From positions 1 to 20,413 of the forward strand of contig JBLHWU010000117.1 of the NCBI GenBank assembly GCA_047629355.1: a stretch of DNA of 20,413 bases, read 5' to 3'. Below, one piece after another: positions 1-7,391 of the stretch. The DNA comes from CAYUNA01 sp047629355. Lineage in GTDB: Bacteria > Bacteroidota > Bacteroidia > Chitinophagales > Saprospiraceae. Each line of letters begins with the position of its first letter. Position 1 is the stretch's first letter. A program made the position numbers and the translations under genes. Below the pieces are notes generated by a model that saw only the letters and a program-made list of their open reading frames with translations, did no database searches and was not told the DNA's origin.

Positions 1-1
1 T

Positions 2-73
2 GCTGCAATATGCGAAGATTCATCATTTGATTTAGAAAGAAATTTTCTATCTTGGGCGCAGGTTTTATTTTAA
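2..73 (+). CDS. possible 3' end of a gene cut by the left edge
   Basis: One frame is open from the left edge for 23 codons and stops at TAA (71-73). The peptide ends in ...NFLSWAQVLF and matches nothing I recognise. It is too short to tell from a chance open frame. The rest of 74-371 shows no gene. Confidence 0.12.
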   Translation, partial: AAICEDSSFDLERNFLSWAQVLF

Positions 74-162
74 ATTAAAAATAAACGCTTCGGTAAAGAT
101 GAAAAGAAGTTGTGTAGGCTTCAGTCCAATACCGTTACTTAAGGAATTGAAAAGCGGTTTTT

Positions 163-242
163 TTGTAGGGGCGTACCCTTGTGGTCGCCCAATGTGTAGC
201 AGAAACGCGATACTGGGCGGTCACAAGGATACGCCCCTACAA
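163..242. repeat. long inverted repeat of the GTAGGGGCG...CGCCCCTAC type
   Basis: The arms 163-191 and 214-242 are 29 nt each and complementary at 26 positions, around a 22-nt loop. The outer ends read TTGTAGGGGCG and CGCCCCTACAA, and the inner ends are GTCGCCCA and TGGGCGG. From memory, hairpins with this GTAGGGGCG...GTCGCCC signature recur between genes in many unrelated bacteria, so I read it as a dispersed small repeat, not a gene-specific terminator. ACTTAAG occurs on both sides (137-143 and 249-255), but not at equal distances from the arms, so it is not a convincing target duplication. Confidence 0.85.
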
Positions 243-371
243 TCCACCACTTAAGTAGTAAACCATATTTATTCAACGGCATTGTGCTTCAAGCTACGCG
301 ACAACTAAGTCTGTGTTCGCGGGCTATACATCAGAAAGGTCTCACGAATAGTAGAAAATAAAACGAAATCC

Positions 372-2090
372 ATGCAAATAAAACAACAACCTAAAAGTTA
401 CGATGTCGTCATAATCGGGTCAGGCGCAGGTGGTGGAATGTCCGCCAAAATCCTTTCAGAATCAGGGCTTTCAGTAGCAATTATTGAAGCAGGTCCTTAT
501 TTTGACCCTGCGGATAAAAAGACGCGGACACAACTTAAATGGCCCTATCAATCCCCAAGACGGGGCGCAAGTACGAAGCGAGATTTTGGCGATTATGACC
601 AAGCATATGGTGGTTGGGAGATTGAAGGAGAGCCTTATACGCAAACAGAAGATTCTAATTTCCGATGGTTTCGCTCGCGAATGTTGGGTGGTCGAACAAA
701 TCATTGGGGACGGATTTCCTTACGTTTTGGACCAAAAGATTTCAAACGGCGCGACCAAGATGGGTTGAGTGATAACTGGCCAATTGGCTACGAAGATGTC
801 AAACCATATTACGATAAAGTTGATAAATTAATCGGTGTTTTTGGTAGTAAAGAAGGATTGGAAAATGAGCCAGATGGCTTCTTTTTACCGGCTCCAAAAC
901 CACGTTTGCACGAACTATACTATATAAAAGGTGCGCGAAAATCGAATATTCCAGTCATTCCTTCCCGTTTGTCGATTTTGACGAAGGCCATTAATAAAGA
1001 TAGAGGAGTTTGTTTTTACTGTGGTCAATGCGCGCGAACTTGTTCGATATATGCCGATTTTTCATCGGGTTCTTGTTTGATTTTTCCAGCACAGAAAGCG
1101 GGAAAGCAGCTCGATTTGTACGTAAATTGTATGGCACGCGAAGTTTTAACCGACGATGAAGGCAAAGCAACGGGTGTTTCTTATATCAGTAAAGACGATA
1201 GAAAAGAATATAAAATTAATGGGCGAGTCGTCATCTTAGCGGCATCGGCTTGCGAGTCGGCGCGGTTGTTATTGAATTCAAAAAGCAAGCAACACCCTAA
1301 TGGTTTAGGGAATAGCAGTGATGTAATTGGTAAATATTTACACGATTCCACGGGTTCTTATCGAATGGGCTTTTTTCCAGATTTGATGGATAGAAAGGTT
1401 TATAATGAAGACGGTGTTGGCGGTATGCACGTTTATACGCCGTGGTGGGGCGATAATAAAAAATTGAATTTTCCACGCGGCTACCACATTGAAGTTTGGG
1501 GTGGATTGGGCATGCCAAGCTATGGTTTTGGCTTTGGTCCTAATTATTTAAATCAATATTTGGGCGAAAAAGTGGGTGGCTATGGTTCGCAATTGAAAGA
1601 AGATGTCAAGCGATTTTATGGGGCAACCGTTGGGATGTCAGGACGTGGAGAATCTGTTCCGATGAAGGACAATTATTGTGAAGTTGACCCAAATGTGGTG
1701 GATGAATTTGGGATTCCGGTCTTACGTTTCAACTATAAGTGGTCAGACTATGAACGCAATCAGGCGATTCACATGCACGATACTTTTGAAGAAATCATTG
1801 ACAATATGGGCGGCACAGTCTTGGGCGAACGTCCAGGTAAGGATGCCAATTATGGCTTGAATGCGCCCGGTGAAATAATCCATGAAGTTGGTACCGTTCG
1901 CATGGGCGATGACCCAAAAACTTCGGCAACCAATCAATTTGAGCAATTGCATGATGTTAAAAATGTGTTTGTAGTTGATGGTGGTCCCTTCGTTTCGCAG
2001 GCGGATAAAAATCCAACTTGGACGATTATGGCCTTGGCTTGGCGAACGTCAGATTTTATAATTGAGGAGTTTAAGAAAAAGAACCTCTAA
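372..2090 (+). CDS. GMC-family FAD-dependent oxidoreductase (sugar/alcohol dehydrogenase large subunit)
   Basis: This is a 572-residue flavin dehydrogenase that probably oxidises a sugar or polyol in the periplasm. The FAD-binding Rossmann motif GSGAGGG lies near residues 16-22, followed by a beta strand ending in EAG. The C-terminal GMC signature includes GTVRMGDD and a final NPTWTIMALAWR block. Four cysteines at 214, 217, 220 and 224 form a C-x2-C-x2-C-x3-C pattern, unlike classical soluble GMC oxidases but reminiscent of gluconate/glucose dehydrogenase large subunits that carry an Fe-S cluster. The protein has no signal peptide of its own. The next gene encodes a Tat-type small subunit, so export as a pre-folded complex is likely (inference). 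The ATG at 372 directly precedes the FAD fold. The substrate cannot be read from the sequence. Confidence 0.93.
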   Translation: MQIKQQPKSYDVVIIGSGAGGGMSAKILSESGLSVAIIEAGPYFDPADKKTRTQLKWPYQSPRRGASTKRDFGDYDQAYGGWEIEGEPYTQTEDSNFRWFRSRMLGGRTNHWGRISLRFGPKDFKRRDQDGLSDNWPIGYEDVKPYYDKVDKLIGVFGSKEGLENEPDGFFLPAPKPRLHELYYIKGARKSNIPVIPSRLSILTKAINKDRGVCFYCGQCARTCSIYADFSSGSCLIFPAQKAGKQLDLYVNCMAREVLTDDEGKATGVSYISKDDRKEYKINGRVVILAASACESARLLLNSKSKQHPNGLGNSSDVIGKYLHDSTGSYRMGFFPDLMDRKVYNEDGVGGMHVYTPWWGDNKKLNFPRGYHIEVWGGLGMPSYGFGFGPNYLNQYLGEKVGGYGSQLKEDVKRFYGATVGMSGRGESVPMKDNYCEVDPNVVDEFGIPVLRFNYKWSDYERNQAIHMHDTFEEIIDNMGGTVLGERPGKDANYGLNAPGEIIHEVGTVRMGDDPKTSATNQFEQLHDVKNVFVVDGGPFVSQADKNPTWTIMALAWRTSDFIIEEFKKKNL

Positions 2091-2094
2091 GTAA

Positions 2095-2138
2095 CTCGGT
2101 TTTCCAAACCGAGCAGCTGTCCATCAGATTTCCAATCT
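2095..2138. repeat. pair of short hairpins, each with a TCC loop
   Basis: CTCGGTTT (2095-2102) and AAACCGAG (2106-2113) form an 8-bp stem with loop TCC. About 11 nt later AGATT-TCC-AATCT forms a second stem with the same loop (2126-2138). There is no T-run after either, so this is not a standard terminator. The shared loop and spacing suggest a tandem repeat unit between the GMC gene and its partner. Confidence 0.6.
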
Positions 2139-2154
2139 AGAAAACAACGTCTAA

Positions 2155-2186
2155 ATGTTTAAGGGTTAGGGATTAATGGTTAATAA
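2155..2186. repeat. degenerate heptamer array, TTAACCA type
   Basis: On the minus strand this stretch reads as successive 7-mers TTAACCA, TTAATCC, CTAACCC and TTAAACA. The same kind of array occurs at 6135-6168. It occupies the leader just before the small-subunit gene. Confidence 0.6.
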
Positions 2187-2203
2187 AACGAAAAAAAAAT
2201 AGC

Positions 2204-2935
2204 ATGAAAAGAAGAGATACTTTAAAAACATTATTTGTTGGGTCAATTGCGGGTGGCGCATTGCTAACTGGTTGTAAAACAGATGGTTCGAAAAAAGAAT
2301 TAGAAGTGGTAAAGGATGCATGGCCACATGAATATGGGCGTACTCCAGAAGAAATTTTAGTCGATACCAAGTTGATGGAGGAGGAGTTTTTCAATGCGCA
2401 TGAAATGGAAACTATCGCTATTATGGTGGATATTATCTTGCCTGCCGATGAAGAATCTGGTTCAGCGACGGAAGCAGGTGTTCCCGATTTCATTGAATTT
2501 ATGATGAAGGATTACGAGCGTTTGCAGCTACCCATTCGAGGTGGATTAATGTGGCTGGATGCAGAATCGAATCAGCGTTTTGATAAGGAATTCAAATTGT
2601 TGACGGATGCGGAACAGATTGAAATTGTAGAAGACATCGCTTATCCGCCAATTTTAAAACCTAGGGAAGAGCCGAAATTGACGCAATTTTCCGCTGGCAT
2701 TAAGTTTTTCACACAATTGAGAAATTTAACCATGACGGGCTTTTTTACTTCTGAAATAGGTATTGAAGCATTGGGGTATCAGGGCAATCGACCGAATGTT
2801 TGGGATGGTGTACCGCAGGATGTTTTGGATAAACATGGGTTGGCCTATGAGGAAGAATGGTTGGCGAAATGCATTAATCAGGATACACGGGCGACGGTGG
2901 CGGAGTGGGATGAGGAGGGGAATTTGATAAATTAG
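2204..2935 (+). CDS. gluconate 2-dehydrogenase subunit 3-like small subunit, Tat lipoprotein
   Basis: This 243-residue protein starts MKRRDTLKTL, with a twin arginine at residues 3-4, a hydrophobic stretch, and a lipobox LLTGC with Cys24. It therefore looks like a Tat-exported, lipid-anchored protein. The body has the features of the gluconate 2-dehydrogenase subunit 3 family, with an ETIAIMVDIILPADEESGSA region near residues 67-86. That family pairs with GMC large subunits and often supplies their export signal. It lies 113 bp after the GMC gene on the same strand, so the two very probably form one complex. No cytochrome c subunit is next to it, so the electron acceptor may be encoded elsewhere. 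Its stop overlaps the stop region of the converging HNH gene. Confidence 0.88.
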   Translation: MKRRDTLKTLFVGSIAGGALLTGCKTDGSKKELEVVKDAWPHEYGRTPEEILVDTKLMEEEFFNAHEMETIAIMVDIILPADEESGSATEAGVPDFIEFMMKDYERLQLPIRGGLMWLDAESNQRFDKEFKLLTDAEQIEIVEDIAYPPILKPREEPKLTQFSAGIKFFTQLRNLTMTGFFTSEIGIEALGYQGNRPNVWDGVPQDVLDKHGLAYEEEWLAKCINQDTRATVAEWDEEGNLIN

Positions 2936-3360
2936 ATTTGAAGCGGATGCTCCCCAAACTGATGGAGGGCTTTTCGCAAATTCACAACTCCAAAACGATT
3001 TAACTGTAATAAATCGACAGTTGCTCGTCCAATATCAGTTTGTCCAATAATGAGAGAATAGTCTTTATTCCATTCAAAATGTTCTTCCCAAATTTGTATT
3101 CGAGGATTAAATAGTGGAGCGATATTTCTGGTAAAATAATCTTCATCTTCCGTTTTAACACCCTTCAAATTATTACAGCCTTGACAAGCAAGTGCTAAAT
3201 TTTGTGGGTCATTCGTACCATTTTTAGCTAATGGAATGATGTGTTTAATTAAAAATATTTGCGGTGAGAAGTCTACTTGACTGCGACAATATTCGCAACA
3301 ATTTTTGGCACGTTCCTTAATGAGCTTTTTAACCTTTATGGGAATGTAGTTATTCGGCAT
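2932..3360 (-). CDS. HNH endonuclease-domain protein
   Basis: This 142-residue protein has an HNH fold with zinc ligands: CEYCRSQ near residues 22-28, then KHIIPLAKNGTNDPQNLAL, then CQGCNNLKG. The order C-x2-C ... H ... N ... C-x2-C matches the metal-dependent HNH nuclease pattern. The C-terminal ~70 residues are a conserved tail with no catalytic motif I recognise. The start overlaps the preceding reading frame by 11 nt (3350-3360), which suggests translational coupling to the gene at 3350-3760. The 3' end overlaps the stop of the converging gene by a few bases. The partner gene is interrupted, so this ORF may be expressed abnormally. The biological role is unknown; defence or mobile-element cutting is possible but unproven. 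Confidence 0.88.
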   Translation of the reverse strand: MPNNYIPIKVKKLIKERAKNCCEYCRSQVDFSPQIFLIKHIIPLAKNGTNDPQNLALACQGCNNLKGVKTEDEDYFTRNIAPLFNPRIQIWEEHFEWNKDYSLIIGQTDIGRATVDLLQLNRFGVVNLRKALHQFGEHPLQI

Positions 3361-3760
3361 TTGTGGAAAGGATAGGTAACATTTTCAAATCCTTCATCAA
3401 TTCACGAAGAGAAACATTTCTCAAAGCGGCTAATTCACTCAAATACTTTATTCTTTCTGCATTCAAAACTTCAACTTCCAACACCGAATCAAGCAATTCC
3501 TTTTGTTCTATTTCAGTTAACGTACTCTCTTCCTTTTTTTTATTTAAAAAATTAACCCTATCTAATTTTTCTTTAGGAATTACACTATGAATTTTAAAAA
3601 AGAGTTCTGTTTCTTTTTTCGTTAAATCCTTAGCTTTTCGTTTCGCATGAATGTGTAATATCTAATTGATAAAATTTTCTAAAGACGAAGAATCCATTTG
3701 CTCAACGCCTTTGAGCAGTTCATTAAAAGAGACATTTGATTTTACTTGAATAGTTGCCAT
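3350..3760 (-). pseudogene. HNH-associated small protein interrupted by one in-frame TAG
   Basis: Reading the minus strand from the ATG at 3760 gives MATIQVKSNVSFNELLKGVE..., then a TAG after residue 32 (...LENFIN-stop). The same frame then continues without another stop for ~103 codons (ILHIHAKRKAKDL... to ...LPILSTNAE) and ends at 3350, inside the HNH start. The rest is intact and in frame, so a single substitution is the simplest cause, probably CAG to TAG. From memory, similar small proteins with a conserved N terminus precede HNH genes in Bacteroidota and cyanobacteria. The product is mostly helical and acidic/basic, with no known catalytic motif. A weak TAACTTTA promoter-like element lies at 3789-3796. 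Readthrough or a sequencing error is possible. Confidence 0.82.
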
Positions 3761-3865
3761 AAATACTATTTAAAACTATGTGATTAAATAAAGTTAAACT
3801 ATTTATTATAAAAACAGCAAAACAACATCTTAAAAACAAGAAAACAAGAGTCAGAACCAAACCTT

Positions 3866-4384
3866 CTACCGCTCCGCTCCCCCACCAATCGCTTTCTTCC
3901 ACCCAAACCGAATCATCACAATCAATCCAATTATTATCAAAATAACATATTCAAATTTCATGTAAGAAAAGATATAAAGACGGGTCTTGTCTATAAACCA
4001 CATAATCGTTAAAGTTCCGCCGATAACAGAAACCAAACCACCTAATTTATCAACGCCAGGCACATAATCTAACGGTACATTTCTACGAATCAATAATAAG
4101 GTTCCAACCATCGAAACGACTGGCAGCAATTGCGTAAAAATGTTCATATCGAAGACACTTTGACGTTCAAATGCAAACAGGTAAATATTCAAGGTAATCG
4201 CAAATATGCCAGGAACAGCAACGAGGTAAATGAGGATGGAATAGAGGTATTTCCAAGGCGTGATATGCCCTTCGCCCTTGCCCAATATGCCTGCTAAAAT
4301 CGACGTAAAAGGAATCAATAGAAAGTAAGAAACAATTAAGATTGGATTGTTGCCAATGAGGTCGAAAAATTCTGATAACGTCAT
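3866..4384 (-). CDS. multi-pass inner-membrane protein of unknown function
   Basis: This 172-residue protein has about five hydrophobic segments: residues ~13-34, 47-70, 84-99, 115-131 and 142-160. It ends in a basic/glycine tail (GWKKAIGGGAER). There is no signal-peptide cleavage site, enzyme motif or transporter signature that I recognise. It stands alone: the HNH cassette lies downstream and a repeat element fills the space upstream (4410-4604). Any promoter must lie inside or beyond that element. The clean ORF and regular membrane pattern make it a real gene, but the family is not identified. Confidence 0.75.
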   Translation of the reverse strand: MTLSEFFDLIGNNPILIVSYFLLIPFTSILAGILGKGEGHITPWKYLYSILIYLVAVPGIFAITLNIYLFAFERQSVFDMNIFTQLLPVVSMVGTLLLIRRNVPLDYVPGVDKLGGLVSVIGGTLTIMWFIDKTRLYIFSYMKFEYVILIIIGLIVMIRFGWKKAIGGGAER

Positions 4385-4409
4385 AATATGAGTTGATTGC
4401 TTGATTATA

Positions 4410-4604
4410 TACCGTGTAACAAAGGTTTCCTAAAAAATTGAGAAGCTCGAAAATCAAAAGATTTTCGAGCTTCAAACACCACAAAGCGCATTGACTGCGG
4501 CAATGCGGGTTGGGGTATTGAAGGACAGAAGTGATTTTTATAAACCACTTTTATCCCTCCAAACTCCCTTTGCAAAAAATATAACTAATTTATTTTACAC
4601 GGTA
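4410..4604 (+). mobile_element. 195-bp three-hairpin MITE-like element, copy A
   Basis: TACCGTGTAA (4410-4419) and TTACACGGTA (4595-4604) are perfect 10-bp terminal inverted repeats. Hairpin 1 has a perfect 14-bp stem (4442-4455 with 4460-4473, loop AAAA). Hairpin 2 is CGCATTG/CAATGCG (4487-4493 with 4501-4507). A third, decayed hairpin follows, with ends GGG...CCC. The same order recurs at 19338-19532 and, reversed, at 20261-20388. There is no ORF inside, so any movement would need a transposase from elsewhere. I found no target duplication here. Confidence 0.75.
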
Positions 4605-4631
4605 GTAAGTAACATGTACTAATTAATCAAC

Positions 4632-5882
4632 TTAAATATCTAATAAAAGCTTCGTCGGGTCTTCCAACAACTCTTTCACTCGAACCAAGAAAGTCACGGA
4701 AGTACTCCCGTCAACGATGCGGTGATCATACGATAAAGCCACGTACATCATCGGTCGAATCACCACTTCGCCATTGATAGCGACGGGGCGTTCTTGAATG
4801 GAGTGCATCCCCAAAATTGCAGATTGTGGTCGGTTGATAATTGGTGTACTTTGCAAAGAGCCAAAAATACCGCCGTTCGTAATCGTGAACGTTCCACCTG
4901 ACATTTCTGACAAGGTCAACGAACCTTCACGCGCTTTTTTAGCCAATGCTTTAATTGACAACTCAACTTCCGCAAAATTCAACGATTCTACGTTGTGCAC
5001 AGGCGGCACAACCAAACCATTTGCCGTCGAAATCGCAATCGAAATATCCGCGTAATCGTGGTAAATAAATTCGTTGCTATCCGTATCAATCATTGCATTC
5101 ACATCTGGTTTTTCCATCAATGCTTTTGCACAGGCTTTCGCAAACAAAGACATAAAGCCTAATTTGACGCCATATTTTGCCACAAATTGCTCTTGGTAAG
5201 TCTTCCGCAATTTGAAAATGCCCGACATATCAATCTCATTGAACGTCGTTAACATCGCCGTTTCATTCTTCGCAGCCACCAAGCGAGATGCGATAGTTCG
5301 GCGCATTCGGCTCATTTTCTTACGAGAAGAAGTTCGAGCGAAGGCTTGTGTCGCAGTTGTTTGTACCGAAGCTGGCGCAGCGGGTTTAGCAACTGGTGCA
5401 GGAGTAGCTTTAGCAGTTGCCGCCGCTTTTTCTGCATCTTCTTGCGTTACTCGACCATCTCTTCCAGTACCCGCTACATTACTCAATCCATTCTCCGCCA
5501 TCACTTTAGCAGCAGCTGGTGAAGGATGTCCTGTCGCGTAACTTGTCGTTGCCACAGGAGCAGGCGTAGATGTTACCGCCGCAGTTTCGACTTTCGCAGG
5601 TGCCGCTTCTTCTTTCGTAGGAGTTGGCGCATTACCGCCTTGCACGCTGGTATCAATTCTAGCAACCAAAGCCCCAATTTCTAAATCATCGCCTTCCGCA
5701 GCGACATAAATTAGCTTTCCAGCCGCTTCCGCAGGGAATTCCAAGGTTGCTTTGTCAGACTCAAATTCGCAAATTGCTTCGTCCAAGTTGACGTAATCGC
5801 CATTGCCTTTCAGCCATTCAGATAGGGTCACTTCAGTGACAGATTCCCCGATTACCGGGACTTTCAATTCAACTATTGCCAT
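4632..5882 (-). CDS. odhB: 2-oxoglutarate dehydrogenase E2, dihydrolipoyllysine succinyltransferase
   Basis: This is the core enzyme of the 2-oxoglutarate dehydrogenase complex. It transfers the succinyl group from its lipoyl arm to CoA in the TCA cycle. The 416 residues show the standard order: a lipoyl domain at 1-78 with the lipoylated Lys44 in ESDKATLE; an Ala/Pro/Thr-rich linker; the peripheral subunit-binding domain at ~118-152 (HPSPAAAKVMAENGL...GRDGRVTQED); a second Ala/Pro linker; and the acyltransferase domain from ~185. The active-site block SYDHRIVDG places His387 and Asp391. The C terminus LLLDI is typical. Pyruvate-type E2 is less likely because of the single lipoyl domain and succinyltransferase-like ends. 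The E1 partner is not adjacent in the window. Confidence 0.95.
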   Translation of the reverse strand: MAIVELKVPVIGESVTEVTLSEWLKGNGDYVNLDEAICEFESDKATLEFPAEAAGKLIYVAAEGDDLEIGALVARIDTSVQGGNAPTPTKEEAAPAKVETAAVTSTPAPVATTSYATGHPSPAAAKVMAENGLSNVAGTGRDGRVTQEDAEKAAATAKATPAPVAKPAAPASVQTTATQAFARTSSRKKMSRMRRTIASRLVAAKNETAMLTTFNEIDMSGIFKLRKTYQEQFVAKYGVKLGFMSLFAKACAKALMEKPDVNAMIDTDSNEFIYHDYADISIAISTANGLVVPPVHNVESLNFAEVELSIKALAKKAREGSLTLSEMSGGTFTITNGGIFGSLQSTPIINRPQSAILGMHSIQERPVAINGEVVIRPMMYVALSYDHRIVDGSTSVTFLVRVKELLEDPTKLLLDI

Positions 5883-5893
5883 GATATTTTATT

Positions 5894-5929
5894 CGGTTGA
5901 CGGCAGACGGCCCACGGTGGACGGACTGG
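5894..5929. repeat. degenerate heptamer array, CCGTNNN type
   Basis: On the minus strand the 7-mers CCGTCCA, CCGTGGG, CCGTCTG and CCGTCAA follow each other directly. They lie in the untranslated leader just upstream of the odhB start. A related array lies at 17224-17262. Confidence 0.65.
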
Positions 5930-5931
5930 AA

Positions 5932-5991
5932 CGCCAATTATTTTGACTAATTTTTGGTTATCTTCTCTTTTTAATTAGAAATAATTGCGCC
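5932..5991. repeat. imperfect hairpin in the odhB leader
   Basis: CGCCAATTATTTTGACTAATT (5932-5952) pairs imperfectly with AATTAGAAATAATTGCGCC (5973-5991) across a 20-nt loop. It lies upstream of odhB on the minus strand. Function is unknown; it may be a small repeat. Confidence 0.4.
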
Positions 5992-6134
5992 AATTTTAAA
6001 TATACAAATACTTCAAGAATTAAGCAAAGATGCTATGATTTTTGAGAATATTTTTTTTTTCAAATAACTAATTTCCTAAAAAACGCTTTTTGAATGGTGA
6101 ATGTTTAAAAATTGATGGTTAACGTAAACTCGCA

Positions 6135-6168
6135 TTAACCATTAACCCCTAATCCTTAACCATTCACC
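6135..6168. repeat. degenerate heptamer array, TTAACCA type
   Basis: The plus strand reads TTAACCA, TTAACCC, CTAATCC, TTAACCA, TTCACCT. It directly abuts the stop codon of the minus-strand MoxR gene. Confidence 0.7.
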
Positions 6169-7007
6169 TAGTATTTCTTACGCATTTTCATCATTTCTTC
6201 CAGTAATTTCAAATCTTGCTCATTTTTAATTAAAGAATGTACGTGTGGCGGCAAATTTTCTTCCAATTTGAAATTGTCTAAGGCTTCCCCTTGAATTTTT
6301 TCCATCAACAACAACTTCATCCAATCAATCAATTCGCTGGTAGAAGGCTTCTTTTTCATCGCTCGTACGTCACGGACTTGATAGAAAACTTTCAAGGCAT
6401 TGCTCACCAATTCTTCCTGTATTTTTGGAAAATGAACATCCACAATTCGCTCCATCGTCTCCTTCTCTGGAAAGCGAATATAATGAAACAAGCAACGTCG
6501 CAAAAAAGCATCCGGCAATTCTTTTTCATTATTAGAAGTAATAATCACAATCGGTCGATTGACCGCTTTGATGGTCTTCTGCAATTCATAAACGTAGAAT
6601 TCCATTTTATCCAATTCCAACAACAAATCATTCGGAAACTCGATGTCTGCCTTATCAATTTCATCAATCAACAGCACCACACTTTCGTCTTGCGAAAAGG
6701 CTTCCCACAGCTTTCCTTTCTTAATGTAATTTTCAATATTGTCCACATCGTTACCGCCAATTTGGGAGTCTCGAAGACGAGAAACAGCGTCGTATTCATA
6801 CAGTCCTTGTTGCGCTAAGGTTGTAGATTTGATGTGCCAAGTCAAAATCGGTTTGCCCAAAGCTTTCGCAATTTCGTGCGCCAGCATCGTTTTTCCAGTA
6901 CCTGGCTCGCCCTTTACCAACAAGGGTTTCTGCAAATGAATGGCAGCATTCACGGCAATTTGAAGCTCATTGGGAGCGATATAATCGGAAGTTCCTTTAA
7001 AAAGCAT
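6168..7007 (-). CDS. MoxR-type AAA+ ATPase
   Basis: This 279-residue ATPase has Walker A GEPGTGKT (33-40), Walker B VVLLIDEID (110-118), sensor 1 IVIITSNN (153-160) and an arginine-finger region DAFLRRC (166-172). MoxR-family proteins act as chaperones that remodel or insert cofactors into partner enzymes, often with a von Willebrand A-domain protein. No such partner lies in this window, so the client is unknown. The sequence resembles the CoxD-like branch more than the classical MoxR proper (inference). A good -7 element, TAACTTTG, lies 47 bp upstream on its strand. Confidence 0.9.
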   Translation of the reverse strand: MLFKGTSDYIAPNELQIAVNAAIHLQKPLLVKGEPGTGKTMLAHEIAKALGKPILTWHIKSTTLAQQGLYEYDAVSRLRDSQIGGNDVDNIENYIKKGKLWEAFSQDESVVLLIDEIDKADIEFPNDLLLELDKMEFYVYELQKTIKAVNRPIVIITSNNEKELPDAFLRRCLFHYIRFPEKETMERIVDVHFPKIQEELVSNALKVFYQVRDVRAMKKKPSTSELIDWMKLLLMEKIQGEALDNFKLEENLPPHVHSLIKNEQDLKLLEEMMKMRKKY

Positions 7008-7053
7008 AAAGCGATTTTGATATTTAGAGTTGTTGTTCTATTAAAAATTTACG

Positions 7054-7061
7054 CAAAGTTA
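7054..7061 (-). promoter_or_regulatory. -7 promoter element for the MoxR gene
   Basis: TAACTTTG on the minus strand fits the Bacteroidota -7 consensus TAnnTTTG exactly. No clear TTG -33 box was found. The predicted transcript start is about 40 nt before the ATG. Confidence 0.5.
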
Positions 7062-7105
7062 AAAAAACAGATTGATTTTCTATGAATCTAATTTAGGTTC
7101 TTTAA

Positions 7106-7270
7106 AAGTAAATACCTGTGAAAAAATAACTTCCCCAACTGGACAGGACAAATTATCCTCAATTTTCACTTGAAATCAGTCAAAGTATCAACAATTATCC
7201 TTCTTTCAAGCAAAAACTGAGAAAAATTATCCTCTGTCCAGTTGAGTAACTTATTCTTTCATCGTTACTA
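7106..7270 (-). mobile_element. 165-bp long-hairpin element, copy 4
   Basis: The outer arms (about 7106-7149 and 7228-7270) pair imperfectly. Read inward from each end, both contain AGTAA, then an AATAA(C/G)TT segment, then an exact CAACTGGACAG. The interior, read on the minus strand, has a T-run at element positions 44-49 and an ATTGTTGAT segment, matching the layout of the copies at 16252, 18452 and 19160. There is no ORF inside. It lies between the divergent MoxR and CotH genes. Confidence 0.7.
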
Positions 7271-7391
7271 AACTGTAATTATTATAAAAAAAAGTATTCT
7301 TTAAGGCAGTAAATTTTACCTTTACCTTTTTACCCAGTCTCATTTAGTAACAACAAACGAACTCAATAGATAGTGAATCAATTTTTGAAGT

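Noticed and set aside
137..255. ACTTAAG on both sides of the left-edge hairpin as a target duplication
   Set aside because: It lies 20 nt from one arm and 6 nt from the other, so it does not mark element ends.
6291..6818. 175-codon plus-strand ORF rich in His, Phe and Gln
   Set aside because: It is a shadow of the MoxR gene on the other strand, with unnatural composition and no recognisable motif.
7106..7270. invertible promoter (phase-variation switch) bounded by inverted repeats
   Set aside because: The arms carry several mismatches and the same layout recurs at three other loci with different arms. No invertase gene is near.
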